42,708 bases of DNA, taken from positions 1 through 42,708 of the forward strand of contig JAENWJ010000011.1 in the NCBI GenBank assembly GCA_016649995.1. Direction: 5' to 3'. This DNA comes from Peptostreptococcaceae bacterium. GTDB taxonomy: Bacteria > Bacillota > Clostridia > Peptostreptococcales > BM714. The position numbers were made by a program, and so were the translations under genes. A model generated the notes under the pieces. The model did no database searches. It was not told where the DNA came from and saw only the letters and a program-made list of their open reading frames with translations. Of the stretch, positions 24,074-31,276 are shown piece by piece (the stretch's first letter is position 1; every line of letters begins with the position of its first letter).

Positions 24074-24937
24074 CTATATTTTGTTTTGGAATTCTTCTAT
24101 CCCTGCTTCCGTAAGTCTGGTTCCGCCTTCTTCGAAAGTGATCAAGTGCCTCTTGAACAATCTTCCCAAAGCCCTCTTGAAAGAACGCTTGCTTATACCA
24201 AAGCGCTTCCTTATTTCGTCGGCATCCGATTCATCATTAAAAGGCAAGAATCCATCATTCTTGTTTAGTTCCTTAAAAACAAAGTCAGCATCATCGTCCA
24301 TTGTCACATGTGCTTTTTTTCGGAATGTCAGGTTTAGTTTGCCGTCTTCTCTCGTTGATTCAACCCAGGCTTCAATTCTTTCTCCAAGCTGAAATATTTT
24401 ATATACCTCGCGTTTTGGAAGCATTCCATGATATAGATTCTCTACGGCAACAAAAGCGCCCATGTCCGGATTTATATCATAGACCGTTCCCCATACAGCC
24501 ATGCCTTCATCGTACGGGCTTGCACTTTGAAGCCTATTGGATATTTTCATGGTTCCACATAAGCGTCCGCTTTTATCCTCATACAATTGGACTAAAACCC
24601 TATGGCCTTCTTTAATAGTCCCTCTCTGCTCTTTGAATGGCAGAAAGAGGTCCTTATCCAATCCCCAATCCAAAAATGCGCCAAAATCCGTAATAGACTT
24701 AACCGATAAAAGAGCCATTCCTCCCTTTACAAGTCTTGTCTCCTTAGTAGTGGACAAAAGGTTTTGCCTGTTGTCCTTGTAAACAAAAACCTCTAAAGCA
24801 TCTCCTATTTCCATGTCTTCCTTGATTTCCTTCGTCGGCAAAAAAACATTTTGACCTTCTGTGGAATCTGATAGAAACAGTCCGTCAGCGGTTTTTTTAA
24901 TTATTTTCAAGGATTGTCTTTCCCCTAATTTAATCAT
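24074..24937 (-). CDS. S1-domain RNA-binding protein (CvfB/YitL family)
   Basis: A 287-residue protein of the CvfB family: three S1-type segments (FLSDSTEGQNVFLPTKEI at the start; SVKSITDFGAFLDWGLDKDL about 78-97; TVYDINPDMGAFVAVENLYH about 150-169) and a C-terminal winged-helix (KRFGISKRSFKRALGRLFKR, about 246-265). CvfB proteins bind RNA and influence virulence or stress gene expression. ATG 24937 follows AAGGA at 8 nt; the ATG 9 nt upstream sits on the ribosome site. It is first in a probable operon with mnmH. Confidence 0.87.
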   Translation of the reverse strand: MIKLGERQSLKIIKKTADGLFLSDSTEGQNVFLPTKEIKEDMEIGDALEVFVYKDNRQNLLSTTKETRLVKGGMALLSVKSITDFGAFLDWGLDKDLFLPFKEQRGTIKEGHRVLVQLYEDKSGRLCGTMKISNRLQSASPYDEGMAVWGTVYDINPDMGAFVAVENLYHGMLPKREVYKIFQLGERIEAWVESTREDGKLNLTFRKKAHVTMDDDADFVFKELNKNDGFLPFNDESDADEIRKRFGISKRSFKRALGRLFKRHLITFEEGGTRLTEAGIEEFQNKI

Positions 24938-24995
24938 TTTTCCCATCCTTTTATTATCATTCTTTTAATTTCATTTACATTTCTATCATACAGCA

Positions 24996-25020
24996 AAAAC
25001 CCGCTAAATAAGCGGATTTT
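24996..25020 (-). terminator. Terminator of the rRNA methyltransferase gene
   Basis: 10-bp arms AAAACCCGCT (24996-25005) and AGCGGATTTT (25011-25020), one mismatch, 5-nt loop. On the minus strand it ends in five T. It lies 75 nt past the gene at 25096. Confidence 0.75.
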
Positions 25021-25095
25021 TGAAAAATCGAGTTTCTTTTTATGCTTTTAAGGTTATCAAAGCCACAAATCTCTTTTTAATATGATTTAGGGTCT

Positions 25096-26301
25096 TCATG
25101 CCCGCTTGCCAACCCTTAAAAATAGAACTTTCAGATAGTCGCTTTCACTGTAGCTTTCACATATCCTGAAATCCTCAGGAAGCCTATACTCCTCAAGAAT
25201 ATTGAATGTAGCATCCGACTGCTTGAACCCGTCCTTCACCATTTCCTTAAACCGCGTCATGTCAAAGGCGGCACAATTTGTAGACGCAATGAGCAATCCT
25301 CCGTCTTTAAGCAGCTTTGCGGACTCTGAAACTAGATTCCCGTAGTCCTTAGGAGCGCTGAATATGTTTTCCTTGGACCTGGCAAAGCTTGGAGGATCGA
25401 GTACCACTATATCGAAAAGAAGACCCTGCTTGACCGCCCTTTTAAAATACTTGAAGACATCCTCTACAACTATCTCACGTCCTTCTTTTCCGAGACCGTT
25501 AATTTCGAACTGCTCCATTGTCCTTTCGAGGCTCCTGTTAGCAAGATCAATGCTCACGGTTTTTTTTGCTCCACCAAGCGCTGCCGCAACCGAAAACGCC
25601 CCTGTATACGAAAAGGTATTAAGCACGGTCTTGCCCTTTGAATAGACCTCTTTCAGGCGGCCTCGCACTTCCCTTTGATCAAGAAAAATTCCTGTCATGG
25701 CTCCCTCGTTCAGATAAACCGCGTATTTCACACCTTTTTCTCTGACTATTAGAGGAAACTCCGGTTGCAAACCCTTGACAAAATCGTCATCTGTTAAGTA
25801 TTTGCCCCCGGTATCGAATCTCTTTTTCTCATAAATGCCCTTGGCCGCCGTCATTGCAGAAAGCGCTTCTACGATGGTTTCTTTGAATCTATAGATTCCC
25901 AGACTATACCAGTTTATAAGGCAGTATCCATCAAAAAAGTCGATTGTCAATCCTCCGATTCCGTCGCCTTCCCCGTTGAAGATTCTAAAGGCAGTTGTTT
26001 CATGGTCTGCGAAGTATCGGCTTCTCTTTCCGAGCGCAGCCGCAATCCTGTTATAAAAGAATGCTTCATCGATTGCCTCGTTTTCCTTTCTCGAGAGAAC
26101 CCAGCCGGCGCCCTTGTTTTGACTGCCTATGTAGCCCCTTGCGATGAAGTTTCCTGAGCCATCCTCAAGCCTGACGACAGAGCCTTCCTTAAGGCTTTTA
26201 CCTACGCCTTCAAGGTCCTTCTCTCTTATGAGAGGATACCCTTCGATGTATTTTATAGAATTTTTTCCCCTAAGTTTCAGCACTTGTTCTTTCAATTCCA
26301 T
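25096..26301 (-). CDS. Class I SAM-dependent rRNA methyltransferase, RlmI family
   Basis: A 401-residue enzyme of the RlmI/YwbD (COG1092) group that methylates carbon 5 of cytosine in 23S rRNA. An N-terminal PUA-like domain covers residues 1-75 (GYPLIREKDLEG, EDGSGNFIARGYI), a linker domain follows, and the C-terminal Rossmann domain has the SAM motif TVLNTFSYTGAFSVAAALGG (about 217-236) and catalytic VVLDPPSFARSK (about 295). ATG 26301 follows GGAGG closely. Which cytosine it modifies is inferred from the family only. Confidence 0.88.
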   Translation of the reverse strand: MELKEQVLKLRGKNSIKYIEGYPLIREKDLEGVGKSLKEGSVVRLEDGSGNFIARGYIGSQNKGAGWVLSRKENEAIDEAFFYNRIAAALGKRSRYFADHETTAFRIFNGEGDGIGGLTIDFFDGYCLINWYSLGIYRFKETIVEALSAMTAAKGIYEKKRFDTGGKYLTDDDFVKGLQPEFPLIVREKGVKYAVYLNEGAMTGIFLDQREVRGRLKEVYSKGKTVLNTFSYTGAFSVAAALGGAKKTVSIDLANRSLERTMEQFEINGLGKEGREIVVEDVFKYFKRAVKQGLLFDIVVLDPPSFARSKENIFSAPKDYGNLVSESAKLLKDGGLLIASTNCAAFDMTRFKEMVKDGFKQSDATFNILEEYRLPEDFRICESYSESDYLKVLFLRVGKRA

Positions 26302-26380
26302 CTTCCTCCGGTCAATTTATGAATACATGATATCGTTCATCGTCTCTTCAATAAAGCTTGTCCAAAATATTCACATTTTC

Positions 26381-27448
26381 CTATAGCTTACGCTTGTTTG
26401 CAAGAAACCTCTTCATAACCCAAACGGCAAGAAATACCAAAGCAGCAATTCCAATAATCGGCGCCGCTATATAAAGCAGGAAGGCCATTCCATATGATGG
26501 CCTGAAAAGCGCAAGTGAACATACGGCTATGACGCCCCCACATATAGCCATGGTCTTTCGCCTCTTCTTCTTCCAAATCCAAACGGAAAGAGCAATAATA
26601 ACCGCTAACATCCCTAAAACAATTCCGTTATTCAGCGTTCTGTCATTCGTTCCCAAAACCAGACCCTTTCTGTCCGCGAAAGAGAATAGCCATTCCTCTT
26701 CAGGAAGCCCGTCAAGCTCTGCCGAGTAAGCATTCCCTCCGTCCGAATGCATGGGAATGTTGGAGTGCAGAGCCATGTCCATCTCTTCCGGAAAGGAGAT
26801 TTTCAGAGTCACCTTGGGCTCCCCCTCGTAGAATTTCGCGGGAGTAAGATAGTATATCTGCGAACAAACATTGTTTATGACGTTTTGGTACCTGTAAAAA
26901 CCGCTTTCGCTGTCGTAGGCGACTTCAAGAGTCGTTTCCTTCCCTGCCGGCAAGTCCACGGAAAAACGAGTTCCCCAAATGACCGGGCCATCTTTTGACA
27001 CAGCCCCTTCAAAATGACTCGGACTGTTTTCGAGGATTTCTCCACTTAGCGGCTCAACAATCGGCATTCGGCTGGACGCCTCCCAATTTATCGGCATCTC
27101 TTCAAGATGCTTAGCCTGACCTGTTTCAATCATTTCTCCTTTGGAACGGACTGCGAGGGATCCATCCTCCCCCATGTAGGAAGTCATGAAAATCATGTCC
27201 ACAATTTTATCTTCTTTCTCTTCGTTCCTAAGAATGTATGATACGTCTACCCTAGAGCTGTAAAGCCCCTTGTCGCCTTCGAAGCTGAACGAGACCGTTT
27301 CTTCCACCATGCGAATTCCGGAATCAGAATCGAAAACCATGTAGTGGTCCACCGGGTCTTCTATCGGAATTCCCATGTTTGCCCATGCCGCTATAGGAAT
27401 GAGTGCCGTAACAAGCACTAAGATAAATTGGATTTTATATTTTTTCAC
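26381..27448 (-). CDS. Exported membrane-anchored protein of unknown function
   Basis: A 355-residue protein with a signal peptide (MKKYKIQFILVLVTALIPIA, cleavage after AWA), a large extracellular beta-rich domain (about 25-265) and three C-terminal membrane segments (about 276-292, 300-318, 320-343) with a basic end. The extracellular part begins NMGIPIEDPVDHYMVFDSDS, and no enzymatic motif was recognised. It starts with GTG 27448, preceded by GGGAAGAAGA. It stands alone. The layout recalls sensors or envelope-assembly proteins with large outside domains, but no family was identified. Confidence 0.75.
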   Translation of the reverse strand: MKKYKIQFILVLVTALIPIAAWANMGIPIEDPVDHYMVFDSDSGIRMVEETVSFSFEGDKGLYSSRVDVSYILRNEEKEDKIVDMIFMTSYMGEDGSLAVRSKGEMIETGQAKHLEEMPINWEASSRMPIVEPLSGEILENSPSHFEGAVSKDGPVIWGTRFSVDLPAGKETTLEVAYDSESGFYRYQNVINNVCSQIYYLTPAKFYEGEPKVTLKISFPEEMDMALHSNIPMHSDGGNAYSAELDGLPEEEWLFSFADRKGLVLGTNDRTLNNGIVLGMLAVIIALSVWIWKKKRRKTMAICGGVIAVCSLALFRPSYGMAFLLYIAAPIIGIAALVFLAVWVMKRFLANKRKL

Positions 27449-27563
27449 TCTTCTTCCCTTTCCCTTTCGTGTATGTATTTTCCCATCTTAGATCTTGATG
27501 AAATGACTATGGCGCAAAATTATGGATATGAATACGCAAAATACATATACATTGTCTGGAAGC

Positions 27564-28274
27564 CTAGGAGTCTATGATTTCAGAATCGGCATCGGAATAT
27601 TTTTTAAAGGTTCCGCATCTTTTACCATCCGTATGTATCAATCGAAGATTCGCAAGCTCTCCAAGCTTTTCCAAGGTCTTCGACATAAAAAACCCTATAT
27701 GTGTCTTGTCCCTTCGGTAATGCCAGCCTAGAAACGATTCATCATCGTTGTAGTGAAAAAGTGTCATCACGGAAAGCAATCCATCAGTTTTAAGACATTT
27801 CGAAAGCTCCTTAATGGTATCGACGGGTTCTTTGAGATGCTCGAACACCTCCGTGGCAACAATAAGGTCATATTTGTTGTCAAGATAAACCTTCTCAGGA
27901 GAAAAATAAAGATCACATATGTCGGTTTTTATTCCATGCTTTTCCCTCATTATTCGCGACAATACGGGTTCGGGACCACTTCCAAAATCCAATGCCCTGT
28001 CGAAATTTTTCCCATATGGAAAGACAGCTTCATCAAGAAATCCTTCGAGAAAAGATCTATATCCCTCGTTTTCATATGAGTTATTATGCTCTAGATATCG
28101 TTCTTTTTCATCTTCGCTTGAAACATATCCCCCATTGTCCAGAAAAATGTACTTACATACAGGGCATATGTGGTAACGGTCCTTCATTTGCGTATCATAC
28201 AAATCTCTAGTTTCGCTTCCGCAAATCTTGCAAGCAGTTTTGTTGCAAGCGTTTGTTTTTTTGTTATTTCCCAT
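27564..28274 (-). CDS. Zn-ribbon class I SAM-dependent methyltransferase
   Basis: A 236-residue protein with an N-terminal zinc ribbon (C15-x2-C18 and C37-x2-C40, in ACKICGSE and HICPVCKY) followed by a Rossmann methyltransferase domain: FDRALDFGSGPEPVLS (about 90-105, SAM binding) and VATEVFEHLKEP (about 138-149). Such Zn-ribbon methyltransferases often modify small metabolites or sugars. The target is unknown. ATG 28274 follows AAAGGA. It is monocistronic. Confidence 0.82.
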   Translation of the reverse strand: MGNNKKTNACNKTACKICGSETRDLYDTQMKDRYHICPVCKYIFLDNGGYVSSEDEKERYLEHNNSYENEGYRSFLEGFLDEAVFPYGKNFDRALDFGSGPEPVLSRIMREKHGIKTDICDLYFSPEKVYLDNKYDLIVATEVFEHLKEPVDTIKELSKCLKTDGLLSVMTLFHYNDDESFLGWHYRRDKTHIGFFMSKTLEKLGELANLRLIHTDGKRCGTFKKYSDADSEIIDS

Positions 28275-28424
28275 TGGTTTTCCTTTCAGAACAATTGCTA
28301 ATAAGAATCCTTATATTTGCTTCTATAATCTATTATATCAAATATTAAACTCTCTCATAAGGGCACGCGAATCAGACGCAAGACGCAGCAAGCGGGCAAG
28401 AATGAAAGACAGTATAAAAACCGG

Positions 28425-28531
28425 CGAGAATCGCTTAGTTCAAGGCGCTTTCTGAAAACAGTGACTGGAGCGTATAAAATATACGTGACAGAGCGGTTTT
28501 CAGAAAGCAACGCTGAAATTAGCGATTCTCG
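28425..28531. repeat. Large imperfect palindrome (hairpin element)
   Basis: A 107-nt nested hairpin. Outer 11-bp arms lie at 28425-28435 and 28521-28531, inner 12-bp perfect arms at 28448-28459 and 28496-28507, and an apical stem at 28471-28476 with 28480-28485. It fills the 267-nt gap between the methyltransferase and msrA. The form fits a dispersed, MITE-like or REP-like repeat. It has no T-run and no open frame. The 60 nt on the left (about 28360-28424) are unusually rich in GC and may belong to it. Confidence 0.65.
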
Positions 28532-28541
28532 TCGACATTAA

Positions 28542-29018
28542 TTATGCATCCAAATCTATATGGCAGTACCCTCCGGAATTCTTCTTGAGGTATTTCTGAT
28601 GGTACTCTTCTGCCCTGCTATAGTTTTCAAGAGGCAGTACCTCTGTCTGCACCGGTTTCTTATATTTTCCTGCGACCGACCCAATCCATTCATTCGCCGC
28701 CGCAAGGTCGTCCTCGTTCTCCGAATAGACACCCGTCCGATACTGCGCTCCCCTGTCAGGTCCCTGGCGATTTAAAAGTGTCGGATCTATTATCCTGAAC
28801 AGTGCGGCAAGCAAGGTTTCTACACTCGCAAGTCTCTCGTCATACGAAACCTTTACCGTTTCCGCGTGCCCCGTGAAGTTATGGCAAACATCCTCGTAGG
28901 TTGGATTTTCGATTTTTCCGTTCGCATAACCGACTTCAGTTTCGATTACGCCTGCTACTTTCGAAAAATACTCCTCAACGCCCCAGAAACACCCTCCTGC
29001 AAAATATATGCTTTTCAT
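28542..29018 (-). CDS. msrA: Peptide methionine sulfoxide reductase MsrA
   Basis: A 158-residue repair enzyme that reduces methionine-S-sulfoxide with a thiol donor. The catalytic cysteine is C10 in GGCFWGVEEYF; conserved blocks ETEVGYANG and HAETVKV follow, and the resolving region near the C-terminus reads GGYCHIDLDA. No MsrB domain is fused. ATG 29018 has GGAGG at 7 nt; the frame to 29036 is longer but lacks a site. It is 37 nt from the serpin gene and reads the same way. Confidence 0.93.
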   Translation of the reverse strand: MKSIYFAGGCFWGVEEYFSKVAGVIETEVGYANGKIENPTYEDVCHNFTGHAETVKVSYDERLASVETLLAALFRIIDPTLLNRQGPDRGAQYRTGVYSENEDDLAAANEWIGSVAGKYKKPVQTEVLPLENYSRAEEYHQKYLKKNSGGYCHIDLDA

Positions 29019-29055
29019 CTGTTCGCCTCCATTCATTTTGTTCTTTCATCCATTC

Positions 29056-30282
29056 TTATTCTACCACTACATACTTGCCCATGAACAATATATCCCCGTG
29101 TACATCATCGGCAATCATGAAAACAAAGGGTCTGTCAGCCACGAACATAGCCGGGTCTTCCACTGCTGCGCTCTCAAGAATCTCCACAACAGTGACAGCC
29201 GCCGCTTCGCTTCCCTTCTCGTTGACCTCTATGACAGCCTTGTGGAGCACCCTGCTTATGAAAATGTCGTCTCTTATTCCCGAGAAGTCCGCCTCAGCCC
29301 CAAAAGCCTTTTTCATTCCCATCGAAATCAAGGTATCGTTGAGCTTTTTTATTCCGTAATCCATCTTGAACTTGGGAATTCCAAGTATAATATTTTCCGT
29401 TTCCCAGATAGACTCCTTCATTTTTTCCCAGCGGTCTGCGTCCAAAGACTCTATAAGATCATCCACAGTTTGCCCACCCTCAGGCAAAACGAAATACATG
29501 GACAGCTTTTCGTTTCCGTATGGCAGCCTTGCAATTTTGAAGTCCTTCGTCTCGCCGAAATCGACCGTTGTCTTGTTACTCATCATCTCAACAGTCTTTT
29601 GCGTTCCGGATTCCTCCGTGAACTTGGTCTCATAGGTTCTTTTCTCATCAAATGCATTTGTCCACTCGCCCTTGAAATAAACCGCGTTTATGAGATACAT
29701 CACTACATCCGGCGAGATGGGGGGCTCAATCATTTTAGTTATCTTGCCCTTTGTAGCATCCTCTATCCATCGGTTTATTATGTCTGCACTATCCGGCTTT
29801 TGGAAATCAATGGATTCAATAGAAGCATCAAACACCCTTTTATTTAGCTCAAGAAAATTCTCTCCAATGGCCTCTCCTTCTCTGTACCATATGGAATTTG
29901 ATATGTCGATGATTGTCTTTTCATCAGCCTGCATCAAATATGGCAAAAGGTTCTCAAACGAATCGTTTGCTGTCTCATCTGAAAAGATTTCGTACCCCAG
30001 TACCGACTTCATTTCTTCTCTGGTTTCCCCGCCCGAACCGTTATATGTCATTGTAAGCGCTGCTACAATGCTGAGGGGTGAAATGAATATATTTTCGCCT
30101 TTCTCTTCCCTGTTTAGCTCCCTGAACATATCGAATGCGAAGGACGTCATTCCTCCAACAAATTTGTTGTCTATTTTTCCTTCGTCATAGGCTCTTTTAG
30201 GTTCCGTAGCCGGCGAAGTGCATGCGGCAAGAATGACAACAACCAAAATAACGGGTAAAACTACCTTCAAATATTTATTCAT
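29056..30282 (-). CDS. Serpin-family lipoprotein (serine protease inhibitor)
   Basis: A 408-residue extracellular serpin. The N-terminus has a lipoprotein signal with lipobox LAAC and acylated C21. Serpin blocks: NIFISPLSIVAALTMTYNGS (about 64-83), YLINAVYFKGEWTNAFDE (about 190-207), and the reactive-loop hinge NEKGSEAAAVTVVE followed by DRPFVFMI near the end. The small residues in the hinge indicate an inhibitory serpin. The loop has ILESAAVED around the scissile bond, so the target protease may prefer Glu or Ser/Ala at P1; this is uncertain. ATG 30282 follows GGGAG. Bacterial serpins are uncommon; in clostridia some guard the cell or cellulosome from proteases. Confidence 0.92.
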   Translation of the reverse strand: MNKYLKVVLPVILVVVILAACTSPATEPKRAYDEGKIDNKFVGGMTSFAFDMFRELNREEKGENIFISPLSIVAALTMTYNGSGGETREEMKSVLGYEIFSDETANDSFENLLPYLMQADEKTIIDISNSIWYREGEAIGENFLELNKRVFDASIESIDFQKPDSADIINRWIEDATKGKITKMIEPPISPDVVMYLINAVYFKGEWTNAFDEKRTYETKFTEESGTQKTVEMMSNKTTVDFGETKDFKIARLPYGNEKLSMYFVLPEGGQTVDDLIESLDADRWEKMKESIWETENIILGIPKFKMDYGIKKLNDTLISMGMKKAFGAEADFSGIRDDIFISRVLHKAVIEVNEKGSEAAAVTVVEILESAAVEDPAMFVADRPFVFMIADDVHGDILFMGKYVVVE

Positions 30283-30449
30283 ATCTGCGTCTCCCTTCAT
30301 GAAATTTTATGAGAAGCGCCATCCCCATATTTTTTTGTGCATTACTTTAATACCCCAATAGACAAACCGTCAATAGCCTTTTCCTCAATTCATGTCTTCG
30401 ATTGTTTAGACACTCATGCGAATCCTTCCCGTCAATTTTTCAAGCCTCT

Positions 30450-30602
30450 TTACTTTTTCATCAAAGCCCTTATGTATCCGGCTCTGTCCGATTTTATTGC
30501 TTCTGATTCAAGCTCCAGCCGGTTGCCCAAATTCTCCGTCGGAGAATTTCTTATGCTTTCATAATCGCATATTTCTTGAACCTTTGATTCGATTAAAGCC
30601 AA
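30450..30602 (-). CDS. Possible 50-residue protein
   Basis: An open frame from TTG 30602, with AAGGG 5 nt ahead, encodes a charged helical peptide (ALIESKVQEICDYESIRNSP and on to RALMKK). The frame has no ATG, and the same reading continues upstream for a further ~40 codons without a start. So it may be the tail of a broken gene. It is in the gap between the serpin gene and tRNA-Pro. Not recognised. Confidence 0.28.
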   Translation of the reverse strand: MALIESKVQEICDYESIRNSPTENLGNRLELESEAIKSDRAGYIRALMKK

Positions 30603-30622
30603 TATTTCCCTTGTTATGCGTT

Positions 30623-30727
30623 TTATAAGCGTGTTAATCTGTATAGACTTGGCAACACGATGAAGAAAACACTGTAAGTAAAAGGTATAAAGTAGATTTT
30701 TCCTTTTATACGCCTGTATAATTTCAT
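30623..30727 (-). CDS. Possible 34-residue membrane peptide
   Basis: ATG 30727 follows GGGAGGCGGGG, a strong ribosome site. The peptide starts with basic residues (MKLYRRIKGK) and then has about 18 hydrophobic residues (IYFIPFTYSVFFIVLPSL). It could be a small membrane protein, but the frame behind it (entry 30450-30602) overlaps its reading region and a frameshifted longer gene is an alternative. Confidence 0.3.
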   Translation of the reverse strand: MKLYRRIKGKIYFIPFTYSVFFIVLPSLYRLTRL

Positions 30728-30774
30728 TGTTTCCCCGCCTCCCTTAATATTTATATTACCCTCTTTTGACAAAT

Positions 30775-30813
30775 AAAAGCCCCTGCTGTTCATATAGAAC
30801 AACAGGGGCTTTT
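30775..30813 (-). terminator. Terminator of tRNA-Pro
   Basis: Near-perfect 16-nt arms (30775-30790 and 30798-30813, one mismatch) with a 7-nt loop, 6 nt past the tRNA 3' end. T-rich on the minus strand. Confidence 0.85.
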
Positions 30814-30819
30814 ATAATT

Positions 30820-30896
30820 TGGTCGGGATGACAGGATTTGAACCTGCGACCTCTTACTCCCGAAGCAAGCGCGCTACCAAGCTGCGCCACATCCCG
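30820..30896 (-). tRNA. tRNA-Pro (anticodon CGG)
   Basis: A 77-nt cloverleaf including an encoded CCA. Acceptor CGGGATG pairs with CATCCCG; D-arm GCGC...GCGC; anticodon stem CTTGC/GTAAG with loop TTCGGGA, giving anticodon CGG (reads CCG); T-arm with GGTTCAAATCC. All stems are intact. A dedicated hairpin terminator follows. Confidence 0.95.
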
Positions 30897-30986
30897 AAAA
30901 AAGGCACAACACTATGATACATAATTATGGCATTATAATCAATAGCAAAATATAATTATTTCTTGTTTCTTCACGCATCTGTCACA

Positions 30987-31230
30987 ATGAAGGACAATGT
31001 CATTTCAGTCATTGACATACTAAGCCACAACGAACACGGTTCCTCGTACTATATGCCGGCAATGGACAAGGTACCACCTGAGGAAATAATCGAAAGCCAG
31101 TCGATTTCTGTGGACGCGGTGAATGGTTCAACCTGCACATCCTATGGAATCATGAACGCTGTAGGAGACGCTCTTTCGGATGCCGTCGAATCCGGAAGTC
31201 TTGCGGAAATAGAAAATCCCGAGCTTTCTG
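30987..31230 (+). pseudogene. Relic of an FMN-binding domain protein
   Basis: The reading MKDNVISVIDILSHNEHGSS, then IESQSISVDAVNGSTCTSYG and VGDALSDAV, matches the second half of FMN-binding domains (as in RnfG/NqrC and related proteins). The first strands, a signal peptide and a ribosome site are missing. The original stop is also lost: the frame runs on into the convergent ABC-F gene. The part left is about 80 residues. It is best read as a decayed gene fragment beside tRNA-Pro. Confidence 0.65.
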
Positions 31231-31276
31231 GAAAATGCAGTGGAAAGGGAATGCCCCGCGGAAACAAGCATTCTTT

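Noticed and set aside
29008-29847. 279-codon plus-strand frame opposite the serpin gene
   Set aside because: Antisense to a full-length serpin with all motifs; no ribosome site.
30337-30628. Plus-strand frames between serpin and tRNA-Pro
   Set aside because: No ribosome site; the minus strand shows the better, though weak, small-frame signals.
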